NCBI GenBank assembly: GCA_046052275.1
Contig: JBJOMQ010000135.1
Coordinates: forward strand, 1-6,891
Source of the DNA: UBA668 sp046052275
Lineage (GTDB): Bacteria > Actinomycetota > Acidimicrobiia > Acidimicrobiales > Ilumatobacteraceae
Length of the DNA: 6,891 nt
Direction of reading: 5' to 3'
This document shows, in pieces, positions 1 to 5,933 of this stretch; position 1 is the stretch's first letter; each line of letters opens with the position of its first letter. A program made the position numbers and the translations under genes. Under the pieces are notes generated by a model. That model made no database searches. It was not told where the DNA came from and saw only the letters and a list, made by a program, of their open reading frames with translations.

Positions 1-611
1 TGCACCACGGGCCGGTCGCTCTCAGGGATCGGCGTGAAGCGCGGCGATCCCGGCCGGAACAGCTCGTGGATGCCGATGTGATAGGCGTACGCGACCTCGA
101 CGGGGTCGGGCACGAGGTCGAGCTCGTCGTCCGACCACATCACCACCGGCGTGATGACGAAGCCGGAGCGGGTCTGATAGTCGTCGAGCCGGCCGAGGAC
201 CGCATCGTCGGGCAGCACCACTCCGAGCTCCTCGTGCAGTTCTCGACGGGCGGTCTGCTCGGCCGACTCGCCGTCGTCGACGCGGCCGCCGGGAAAGGCC
301 CACTGCCCGCCGTGGCGTCGCAGCGTGGCGGCGCGGCGGCACAGCAGGAGAGCGGCTCCGCCGGCGACGCCCGACATCGTGCCGTCGAAGCCGTCGACAT
401 CGCCGGGCACGCCGTCCATCGACACAGGTACGTCGGGATACGGATCGACGGGATCTGATCCGACGACGCTCGGCGCGACCACGACGGCGACCGCAGCACG
501 ACGCGCCGAGGGATCGTCTATCTCGCGGACCTCGTGGCTGTCGAGATGGCGGGCGATGCTGGCTCGCAGGACGCCGTCATGCGCGAGTGGCTCGTGTCGG
601 CCGTCGGTCAC
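1..611 (-). CDS. Nudix hydrolase, probable CoA pyrophosphatase (NudL/NUDT7-like), 3' end outside window
   Basis: Translation from a GTG at 611 gives 203 residues with no stop before the window edge, so the C-terminus is missing. Residues 109-131 match the Nudix box GX5EX7REUXEEXGU exactly, with REL-HEELGV at 123-131; its glutamates bind the metal. Just upstream, residues 88-109 (LLCRRAATLRRHGG then FPGG) fit the extra signature LLTXR(S/A)X3RX3GX3FPGG of CoA-cleaving Nudix enzymes, except Cys for Thr. The following LDDYQTRSGFVITP stretch is also typical of that group. Members hydrolyse CoA or acyl-CoA to phosphopantetheine products and 3',5'-ADP. Residues 1-45 resemble the usual N-terminal leader. 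The GTG is preceded by a GGTGAG Shine-Dalgarno-like run only 3 nt away, and the frame stays open upstream, so the exact start is uncertain. It is divergent from the hydroxylase gene. Substrate is inferred from motif only. Confidence 0.85.
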   Translation of the reverse strand, partial: MTDGRHEPLAHDGVLRASIARHLDSHEVREIDDPSARRAAVAVVVAPSVVGSDPVDPYPDVPVSMDGVPGDVDGFDGTMSGVAGGAALLLCRRAATLRRHGGQWAFPGGRVDDGESAEQTARRELHEELGVVLPDDAVLGRLDDYQTRSGFVITPVVMWSDDELDLVPDPVEVAYAYHIGIHELFRPGSPRFTPIPESDRPVV

Positions 612-684
612 CGGCTCACCATAGGCCGTGCTGTCATGCCGGTCGGCGGGTGCACATGCTGCCGTCGTGCGCCAGACTGGGCAG
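612..684. promoter_or_regulatory. Divergent intergenic region between Nudix and hydroxylase genes
   Basis: This 73-bp gap lies between two divergently read genes and must hold, or overlap, the promoters of both unless transcription starts inside the coding regions. A TATGGT hexamer on the minus strand, around 617-622, could be a -10 element, but no convincing -35 box accompanies it. An in-frame ATG at 628 could extend the hydroxylase by 19 residues and would shrink the gap to 16 bp. I see no clear operator or riboswitch. Confidence 0.35.
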
Positions 685-1875
685 ATGGCCGACCTGTCTG
701 TCGCCGTGACGCCGCTGTACGTCGCCAGCATGGCGGTGGAGAAGAGGGTGCTCGACCGACGCGCCGCCGTGGAGGGGCCGTCGCCCGCCACCTACGAGCG
801 GCCTGACACGGCCACCAGCCTGGCGATGGGCGCCTTGAGCCTCACCACGCCGCTCACCGCGTCGCTTGTCGGAATGGCGGCGATTCGCCGTGGTCGGGCA
901 GGCCGGATCGGCCGCGTGGTGGCCGGTGTGGCGGTGGCCGCAGCGGCCGTCACGACGGCTGCCGACATCGTCGAGCGGCGAGCGAGCCGGCGACTGCGCG
1001 ATGGCACACTCGGTGATGCGGGTCGCCGCGCCATGCGACAGGCGCGACAGGTGGCGGCCGTGGGCGGAGTGGTGGCCATCGCTGCGGGTGGCGTGGTGGT
1101 GTGTGCCACGGCGGCGGCACTCGGTTCGGCGACGCGGCAGTGGCAGCGGGGCCAGCGGCGCGACCTGGGCAGCGGTGTGGTGCCGTTCACTGCGGCGATG
1201 GTGGGATGGGATCTCGGCTACTACGCCAACCACCGGTTGATGCACGAGGTGCGCGCCCTGTGGGCGGTGCACGTGCCGCATCACAGCAGCGAGCACTACA
1301 ACCTCAGCACGGCACTTCGCCAGCCCGTCGCCCATGCGCTCGGAGTGTGGCTGCCGTATGGGCTGATGTCGAGGTTCGGCATCCGTCCGCGCCTGATCGA
1401 GACGGCGCGGGCGCTCAACTTGATCTACCAGTACTGGATCCACACCGACACGATCCGCTCGCTCGGGCCTGCCGAGTCGGTGCTCAACACGCCGTCGCTC
1501 CATCGCGTGCACCATGGCAGCAACGGTCGCTATCTCGATCGCAACCACGGCGGCATCCTCATCGTGTGGGACCGTCTGTTCGGCACCTACCAGCCCGAGC
1601 GTGACGACGAGCCGGTCGTCTACGGGCTGACGGAGAACCTCGGCACCTACAGCCTGCTGTCGGTGATCGGCCGCGAATACCGCGCCATGGCGCGTGACAT
1701 CGCGCGCAGCCGCACATGGCGCGACCGGCTGGGATTCGTGCTGCGCAGTCCGCGGTGGGGCTATGCGCGGCGGGCAGAACTCGACGTGCTCGATGCGGCA
1801 GTGCCGGCGGACGCTGCGGCCGATCGACGCCTGGTGGGCGCATCGGCGATCGACACCACGTCGCGTCCTTCCTGA
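685..1875 (+). CDS. Fatty acid hydroxylase / sterol desaturase family membrane di-iron protein
   Basis: The 396-residue product carries the histidine clusters of the membrane di-iron hydroxylase superfamily: HRLMH at 183-187 (HX3H), HVPHH at 196-200 (HX2HH) with H204 close by, and HRVHH at 273-277 (HX2HH). H253 and H288 are possible extra ligands. These bind two irons that use O2 to hydroxylate or desaturate lipid chains or sterols. Hydrophobic stretches near 44-66, 77-96, 122-147 and 162-181 precede or border the first cluster, and an Arg-rich loop lies at 97-122. The N-terminus (LYVASMAVEKRVL) resembles the family's usual first segment. I chose ATG 685 because the 19 residues added by ATG 628 look non-family; neither start has a strong ribosome site. 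Its last 115 bp overlap the convergent alpha/beta hydrolase gene. The substrate cannot be told from sequence. Confidence 0.9.
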   Translation: MADLSVAVTPLYVASMAVEKRVLDRRAAVEGPSPATYERPDTATSLAMGALSLTTPLTASLVGMAAIRRGRAGRIGRVVAGVAVAAAAVTTAADIVERRASRRLRDGTLGDAGRRAMRQARQVAAVGGVVAIAAGGVVVCATAAALGSATRQWQRGQRRDLGSGVVPFTAAMVGWDLGYYANHRLMHEVRALWAVHVPHHSSEHYNLSTALRQPVAHALGVWLPYGLMSRFGIRPRLIETARALNLIYQYWIHTDTIRSLGPAESVLNTPSLHRVHHGSNGRYLDRNHGGILIVWDRLFGTYQPERDDEPVVYGLTENLGTYSLLSVIGREYRAMARDIARSRTWRDRLGFVLRSPRWGYARRAELDVLDAAVPADAAADRRLVGASAIDTTSRPS

Positions 1876-2714
1876 TCGCCGTCGTCGGCCGTCTCGCCAG
1901 CCGAGGTCTCGACCGGCACACGCGCGAGGAAGTCGAGCAGCACCCGGTTGAACGTGGTGGCGTGCTCGACCATGAAGCCGTGGGCGGCACCGGAGATGAC
2001 GACGAGTTCGGCATCGTGCAGCCGTTCGGCGATCTCCTCGCTGTCGCCGCGCGGCGTGAGGATGTCCTGGTTGCCCACCATCACCAGCGCAGGCACGCGC
2101 ACCTCGGCAAGCCGATCTGCGTACGACTCGTCGGCGGAGAGAATGGCGTGCACCTGCGAGACGAGCGCATGGGCCGAGCGGCCGAGCGCCAGTGGTCCGA
2201 GGGCGCCGAATGCGGGCAGCAGTCGCCGGAACGATCGCGGCCCGATCATCCATCGGGCGGCCTCGCGGGTCATCGCTGCCACGCCGCGTTCGGTGGCGAT
2301 GTCGGCCCACCCGAGCAGGAGTTCGCGTCGCCAGTCGTGGTTGCGGCATGCCGTGCATGCCAGCGTGAGCGACACGACGCGGTGCGGGTGCTCGATGGCA
2401 AGTACCTGGCTGATGGCACCGCCCATCGATGCTCCGACGACATGGGCGCGTTCGATGCCCGCATGGTCGAGCACCGCGATGGCGTCGGCGGCCATCTGCT
2501 GCAGCGAGTAGTGGCCGAATGGCTTGTCGCTGCGGCCGGCGCCGCGGTTGTCGAGTGCGACCACGCGGTAGCGGCGCGCGAGGGCGACTCGCTGCAGGTC
2601 CCACAGGTGCTTGTCGGCACCCAGGCCCTGGATCATCAGCACTGCCGGGGCGCGGCGCGGTCCGAGCGCCTCGTAGTGCAGTCGCACTCCGTCGTCAGCC
2701 CGTGCCCACGCCAT
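1761..2714 (-). CDS. Alpha/beta hydrolase fold protein
   Basis: The 317-residue product has a complete alpha/beta hydrolase layout. An oxyanion-hole turn QGLGADKHLWD sits at 29-39 (QG in place of HG), followed by the conserved DNRGAGRSD at 55-63. The nucleophile elbow GASMGG at 94-99 has Ser96, the acid is probably Asp217 in GNQD, and the histidine is His245 in GAAHG. It resembles the enol-lactonase/esterase-type subgroup, but the substrate is unknown. ATG 2714 comes 1 nt after the stop of the upstream PlsC-like gene (TGAcATG), so translational coupling is likely and this is the last gene of the cluster. The core fold ends near residue 265. The remaining tail of about 50 residues is low-complexity, Ala/Ser/Arg-rich at its end, and its last 38 residues or so lie antisense to the hydroxylase 3' end. 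Confidence 0.9.
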   Translation of the reverse strand: MAWARADDGVRLHYEALGPRRAPAVLMIQGLGADKHLWDLQRVALARRYRVVALDNRGAGRSDKPFGHYSLQQMAADAIAVLDHAGIERAHVVGASMGGAISQVLAIEHPHRVVSLTLACTACRNHDWRRELLLGWADIATERGVAAMTREAARWMIGPRSFRRLLPAFGALGPLALGRSAHALVSQVHAILSADESYADRLAEVRVPALVMVGNQDILTPRGDSEEIAERLHDAELVVISGAAHGFMVEHATTFNRVLLDFLARVPVETSAGETADDGDQEGRDVVSIADAPTRRRSAAASAGTAASSTSSSARRA

Positions 2715-2715
2715 G

Positions 2716-3342
2716 TCAGCTGTCGGCCAGCCAGTCGATGGGCGCCACCCCGGTCTGGGTGCCGCCGAGTCCGTCGAGCATGCGCTGGAGGTGGCGTTGC
2801 ACCGATTCGGAGAGCTCGACCTCGGCGAGCGGTCCGCGACGTTCGTGGCGAGGCCGGACATGGGGTCCCACTTCGACACGGGCCGACCTGCCGAGTGCGC
2901 TGCTGGTGGTGGCGAGCGGGAACACGGGTGTGCCCGTGACCACGGCGGCCGCCACGAGCTCGTGCGGAACGCTGCCCGCATGACGCGCATGTCGGGATGG
3001 TGTGCATCCGACCAGCACCAGTTCGCGGTGGCGGAGTGCGCCGGCCACTTCGTCGGGGTCGGCCAGCAGGCCGCCGATGCGTCGCATCAGTGCCCCGACG
3101 GGAGCGATGTCGGGCCGGCCGACGAAGCGGACGGGCCTGCCAGTGTGCTGCCACAGGGCCCAGGCGGCCCAGATGGGCGTGTACGACAGGTGCCGGTCGT
3201 TGCACACGAGCAGTGCGCCGCCGCGCGATGGCAGGCGGTCGATGCCGCCGACGCTGACGTTCCAGCGAAGGCCCGCGATCGGCGACAGGGCGCGCACGAG
3301 GTGCGGGTCGCGTCCATAGTCGTCGACCGAGTGGGCGAGCAC
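2716..3342 (-). CDS. PlsC-like acyltransferase-fold protein with degenerate active-site motifs
   Basis: This 208-residue protein has the outline of the lysophospholipid acyltransferase (PlsC/LPLAT) family: a beta strand ending in GGALLVCN (41-48), a VRFVGRPDIAPVGALMRRIGG-type region at 71-91, a LVLVG strand at 108-112, and TGTPVFPLA at 136-144. The catalytic HX4D motif is not intact. Aligning N48 to the usual NHXXXXD gives Asp49 for His and Tyr54 for Asp; using His51 instead puts Pro56 at the Asp position. The FPEG substrate motif is replaced by GCTPSR. Classical acyl transfer to a lysophospholipid is therefore doubtful. The GTG start at 3342 follows the SDR stop by 1 nt (TGAgGTG). An SDR gene beside a PlsC-like gene recalls the mycobacterial Rv0501/Rv0502 pair (from memory). 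The fold assignment is fairly sure; the activity is not. Confidence 0.72.
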   Translation of the reverse strand: MLAHSVDDYGRDPHLVRALSPIAGLRWNVSVGGIDRLPSRGGALLVCNDRHLSYTPIWAAWALWQHTGRPVRFVGRPDIAPVGALMRRIGGLLADPDEVAGALRHRELVLVGCTPSRHARHAGSVPHELVAAAVVTGTPVFPLATTSSALGRSARVEVGPHVRPRHERRGPLAEVELSESVQRHLQRMLDGLGGTQTGVAPIDWLADS

Positions 3343-3343
3343 C

Positions 3344-4318
3344 TCAGGCCACCGCCTGCGCGCGCGAGGGCACGCGGATGATGCTCTCCCACTGGTAGAG
3401 GTTGTCGATCACCTCGGGGGTCGAGTGCTGCGGCGCGATGCCCAGCAGGTCGCGCTGTCGCGAGCCATCGGCGAGTCGACCACGGTGCATCACCTCGGCG
3501 ACGTGGTCGGGAATCGGCGCGCCCATCAGGTGGCTGAGCCGTGACGCGATCGACCATTCAGGCCCGACGAGCGGCAGTGGCACGCGGCGGCCGCGCATGC
3601 ATGCCTGCAGCGCCGTGATGCCGCCTGCGGCGACGATGTTCAGCGGCTCGTCGAGACGCATCTCGGCGGCGCGCACCACTGCCCGGGCGGCATCGGCATC
3701 CTCGACCACGGCGAATGGGGCGTCGGCGAGCATGCTGAACGGCACTACTGGCTGACGCAGCACTCGCCCGAGCGGGCTCGGCACGTGCTTGCCGAGCACC
3801 GATGCCAGTCGCAGCACGCCGACCGCGATGCCGGCGCGGCGGCCCACCTCGGCAGCGGTCTGCTCGACGTCGGCGAGCATCCGGCCGAACTCGCTCGTGG
3901 GCAGCAGCGGGCTGTCCTCGTGCGGTCGCGTCACCGCACCGCGACGGCGGCCGTAGACCTCGGTGCCGCTGCGCACGACGAGCGACTCGAGCGACGGGCA
4001 TTCGGCGGCAGCACCCACCACGGCGGTGGCGGCCGCCGACGTGAATCGTCTGGCGACATCGAGCGGTGCCCGTGCGTCGGGCTCCCAGATGCTGAGGTTG
4101 ACGACCACGTGCGGGTCGAAGTCGGTGACCACGTCGACGATGCGGTCGCGCTGCGACGGCTGCAGCAGGTGGAACTGGGCGCGGCGCAGGCGGCGGCGCG
4201 GAGGATCGACATCGATTCCTACGAGTGCGCCGACCCATGGCTCGGTCTCGAGCATCGTCGCCACCAGTGATCCGAGCTCGCTGCCCATGCCGCTCACCAG
4301 GACGCGCCGCCCGCTCAC
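3344..4318 (-). CDS. NAD-dependent epimerase/dehydratase-like (atypical extended SDR)
   Basis: From GTG 4318 the product has 324 residues. It opens with a Rossmann strand and a glycine motif SGMGSELG at 9-16 (GxGxxxG rather than the usual GxxGxxG), then GIDVDPP at 34-40, where Asp36 would favour NAD(H). VVVNLSIW (71-78) and VVRSGTEVYG (114-123) fit the extended-SDR core. At the position of the catalytic YxxxK, the segment PTSEFGRML (140-148) has Phe144 and Leu148, so the classical dyad is gone. The C-terminal part (LNIVAAGGITALQ, 226-238) keeps the epimerase substrate-domain pattern. It resembles mycobacterial Rv0501 (galE2) proteins as I remember them, which also lack YxxxK. An ATG at 4345 would add 9 residues; neither start has a clear ribosome site. 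It is tightly coupled to the PlsC-like gene downstream. Its role is unknown, perhaps sugar-nucleotide or lipid binding. Confidence 0.82.
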   Translation of the reverse strand: MSGRRVLVSGMGSELGSLVATMLETEPWVGALVGIDVDPPRRRLRRAQFHLLQPSQRDRIVDVVTDFDPHVVVNLSIWEPDARAPLDVARRFTSAAATAVVGAAAECPSLESLVVRSGTEVYGRRRGAVTRPHEDSPLLPTSEFGRMLADVEQTAAEVGRRAGIAVGVLRLASVLGKHVPSPLGRVLRQPVVPFSMLADAPFAVVEDADAARAVVRAAEMRLDEPLNIVAAGGITALQACMRGRRVPLPLVGPEWSIASRLSHLMGAPIPDHVAEVMHRGRLADGSRQRDLLGIAPQHSTPEVIDNLYQWESIIRVPSRAQAVA

Positions 4319-4361
4319 GGTGTCAGGGTAGCCGTGTCGGCACATCGGCCGCAGGCGATCG

Positions 4362-4377
4362 ACCGCAGCCCTGCGGT
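4362..4377. repeat. Short perfect inverted repeat upstream of the SDR gene
   Basis: ACCGCAG and CTGCGGT form 7-bp perfect arms around a 2-bp centre, about 44 bp before the GTG start of the SDR gene (17 bp before the alternative ATG). Its symmetry and place would suit a small operator. As RNA it could fold as a 6-bp stem with a 4-nt loop. In such GC-rich DNA a chance origin is quite possible. Confidence 0.3.
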
Positions 4378-4383
4378 GCTGTG

Positions 4384-4405
4384 CTGCGTCGCGCGAGGCG
4401 CGCAG
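4384..4405 (-). terminator. GC-rich hairpin just after the scramblase-like gene, possible terminator
   Basis: CTGCG and CGC pair with GCG and CGCAG around a GCGAG loop, leaving one bulged base at 4389, so eight base pairs in all. It begins 8 nt after the scramblase-like stop codon, where a terminator or 3'-stabilising stem would lie. No T-run follows on the minus strand, so it is not a classical intrinsic terminator. It might attenuate read-through into the SDR gene or mean nothing. Confidence 0.25.
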
Positions 4406-4413
4406 GGGGCAGG

Positions 4414-5298
4414 TCAGAACACGCTTCGGTCGTCCTGCTTCAGTGCGGTGTCGATCGACAGCGCCGAGGCCACCACTAGCGAGTTCAGCGGCTGCGGCAG
4501 CACACTGTGGATCTGCACCACGTAGTTGTCGGCGGTGGTGAAGAGGGTCTTCAGCGCTCCCTCCCACGTCTTGGTAATGCGCGCCACCTCGGTGCCCGAA
4601 GCGTCCTCGATGCGGAAGTTCCAGGCCCGCCAGTTCTCGGCCTTGATGCAGCCGACCGTGGTGCCGCCAGCGACGAGGTCGAAGCGGATCTTGCCGAACA
4701 CGTTCTGCTGCACGATCTGGCCGAGCTCGCCGCCGTCGGCACCGCTGACCACCACCCGGCTCTTGAACACCTTTGCCGGCCGCACGAGCCGCAGGAGCAC
4801 GCGGCCCTGGGTGTCGGTGACCTCGAGGCGATGGGTGAGGAACTGGTCCCACTGCGTGAAGAGTCGGATGATCTTGCGAAGGGCGCCCTGCCCGACCTGG
4901 TTGACGACGGCTACCTGTGCACCATCCTTGTTGAACACGCTGTACTGGTTGCGCAGCTCGATGAGCTTGGCCTTCTGGTTCACCACGAGCACCGGCTCGG
5001 TGAACAGCGTGCCACCGCCGCCGAATGCCGTGCTCTCGATGCCGGCACCGCGCATGCCGGTGCCGCTGACCTGCTCGGCCACCCGGGCGCCCTCGTTGCC
5101 GACCGTGAGGATGTTCTCGAAACGGTCGAGGCGCGGCGCGCCGAGCGGATCGGATGACTGCACGCCGCCCTTGCTGACGTGCTCGGTCCACGCCGTGCCG
5201 TCGAAGTAGCGGTACTCGTGTCGGCCTGTGGGATCGGGATACCAGTCGGCGGGTGATCCAGGGGCGGCCGGCGGGCTGGGCGGAGTGCTGTCGCTCAT
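4414..5298 (-). CDS. DUF2510-scramblase family protein (phospholipid scramblase-related)
   Basis: The 294-residue protein has two parts. Residues 18-43 are a DUF2510 module with the WYPDP and YFDGTAWTEH signatures, a small actinobacterial domain usually found at protein ends. After a linker, residues 97-290 match the scramblase (tubby-like beta-barrel) family: LFTEPVLVVNQKAKLIEL (98-115), VRPAKVFKS (172-180), QQNVFGKIRFDL (197-208), KAENWRAWNF (219-228) and ITKTWEGALKTLFTTADNY (241-259). The hydrophobic LNSLVVASALSIDTAL at 271-286 corresponds to the C-terminal helix that is buried in the barrel in tubby-like folds. No signal peptide or clear transmembrane domain is present. Eukaryotic relatives bind or move phospholipids; the bacterial function is unproven. 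ATG 5298 was chosen because DUF2510 follows at once and earlier sequence in the frame is antisense to the neighbour. Its ribosome site is weak. Confidence 0.9.
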   Translation of the reverse strand: MSDSTPPSPPAAPGSPADWYPDPTGRHEYRYFDGTAWTEHVSKGGVQSSDPLGAPRLDRFENILTVGNEGARVAEQVSGTGMRGAGIESTAFGGGGTLFTEPVLVVNQKAKLIELRNQYSVFNKDGAQVAVVNQVGQGALRKIIRLFTQWDQFLTHRLEVTDTQGRVLLRLVRPAKVFKSRVVVSGADGGELGQIVQQNVFGKIRFDLVAGGTTVGCIKAENWRAWNFRIEDASGTEVARITKTWEGALKTLFTTADNYVVQIHSVLPQPLNSLVVASALSIDTALKQDDRSVF

Positions 5299-5362
5299 GA
5301 CGCCAGCGTACGGCACGTGCACCACGGCAGCGGCCCGGCAGTGGGTGCCGAGCGCCGGCTGC

Positions 5363-5872
5363 TCAGTTGATCTCGTGCGTGGTGAGGATGATTTCGCGGG
5401 CGAACGGGTCGAGCTGACGCTTGGCGATGAGCTCGGTGATGGCGATGCACTCGTTGGGATCAGACACCATGCCGCTCCAGCGGAAGAAGCCGCCGAGGAT
5501 GCCCACGAGCTTGTCGTCGACCGGCTCGTTGTGCACGACAACCTTGGTGCCGGCATCGAGCATGGCGCGCAGTTCGGTGTAGAAGCTGCCGAGCCAGGAG
5601 TGCAGGTCGTCGATGCCGGTGAACGGCCGGTGCGCATACGGAAGACCGAGCTCGTCGTAGTTATGCAGGTTGTGCGGCGCCGGGATGATGCTGACGACGC
5701 ACCCGAAGCCGTTCTCGCGCAGCCAGATGATCTCTTCCTGTCGGCGTACGCGGCGGTGGTTCTCGCCATAGCCGCCGGGGCGCTCGCAGGCAGCGAGCTT
5801 GTCGGTCATGAACCACGTGAAGTCGCGGGGTGTGATGCCAAGCGCCCACTTGCCGCGCAACTTCGGTGGCAT
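5363..5872 (-). CDS. Dual-specificity-phosphatase-like protein lacking catalytic Cys and Arg (probable pseudophosphatase)
   Basis: The 169-residue product follows the order of a small dual-specificity phosphatase. An N-terminal strand region FTWFMTDKLAACERPGG (18-34) is followed by RRVRRQEEIIWLRENGF (40-56), VVSIIP (59-64), LGLPYAHRPF (75-84), a helix over 90-107, and KVVVHNEPVDDKLVG (110-124), where the phosphate-binding loop should be. In active enzymes this reads HCX5R(S/T); here it is His114, Asn115 for Cys, Lys121 for Arg and Leu122 for Ser/Thr. The loop glycine is also missing. Hydrolysis by a cysteinyl-phosphate route is therefore not possible. It may bind phospho-ligands or partners, or be a divergent enzyme. 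ATG 5872 has a strong GGAGGA ribosome site 7 nt upstream. It lies 61 bp after tilS and 64 bp before the scramblase-like gene. The family call rests on my reading of the pattern. Confidence 0.7.
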   Translation of the reverse strand: MPPKLRGKWALGITPRDFTWFMTDKLAACERPGGYGENHRRVRRQEEIIWLRENGFGCVVSIIPAPHNLHNYDELGLPYAHRPFTGIDDLHSWLGSFYTELRAMLDAGTKVVVHNEPVDDKLVGILGGFFRWSGMVSDPNECIAITELIAKRQLDPFAREIILTTHEIN

Positions 5873-5879
5873 GTGCCAT

Positions 5880-5885
5880 TCCTCC
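5880..5885 (-). promoter_or_regulatory. Strong ribosome binding site fixing the phosphatase-like start
   Basis: GGAGGA on the minus strand ends 7 nt before ATG 5872. A competing out-of-frame ATG at 5879 abuts the site and would be too close for initiation. This is the clearest Shine-Dalgarno sequence in the window; most other starts here have weak ones. Confidence 0.75.
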
Positions 5886-5933
5886 GGGAGACCGTGCAGC
5901 ACGCCGCCCCGTTGCGTCGCGCCGTTGGCAAAC

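Noticed and set aside
22..499. Other open frames on both strands over the left end
   Set aside because: The frame with the perfect Nudix box and the CoA signature explains this DNA; the others are Arg/Ser-rich shadows.
634..2604. A 656-codon open frame on the minus strand across the hydroxylase and hydrolase genes
   Set aside because: It reads as Arg/His/Pro-rich sequence with no family motif and lies antisense to, or out of frame with, two genes that have clear catalytic motifs; such long empty frames are common in very GC-rich DNA.
1716..2939. A 407-codon plus-strand open frame
   Set aside because: It is mostly antisense to the alpha/beta hydrolase, whose Ser-Asp-His triad is clear; the translation is low-complexity.
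4319..5191. N-terminal extension of the SDR frame up to 5191
   Set aside because: The extra residues are an alternate-frame reading of the scramblase-like gene; SDR homology starts only near 4318.
5313..5320. The 8-bp palindrome GCACGTGC between the phosphatase-like and scramblase-like genes
   Set aside because: It is too short and too GC-rich to separate from chance, and no second copy was noticed.
5299..5769. N-terminal extension of the scramblase-like frame up to 5769
   Set aside because: This stretch overlaps the phosphatase-like gene in another frame, and DUF2510 starts right after ATG 5298.
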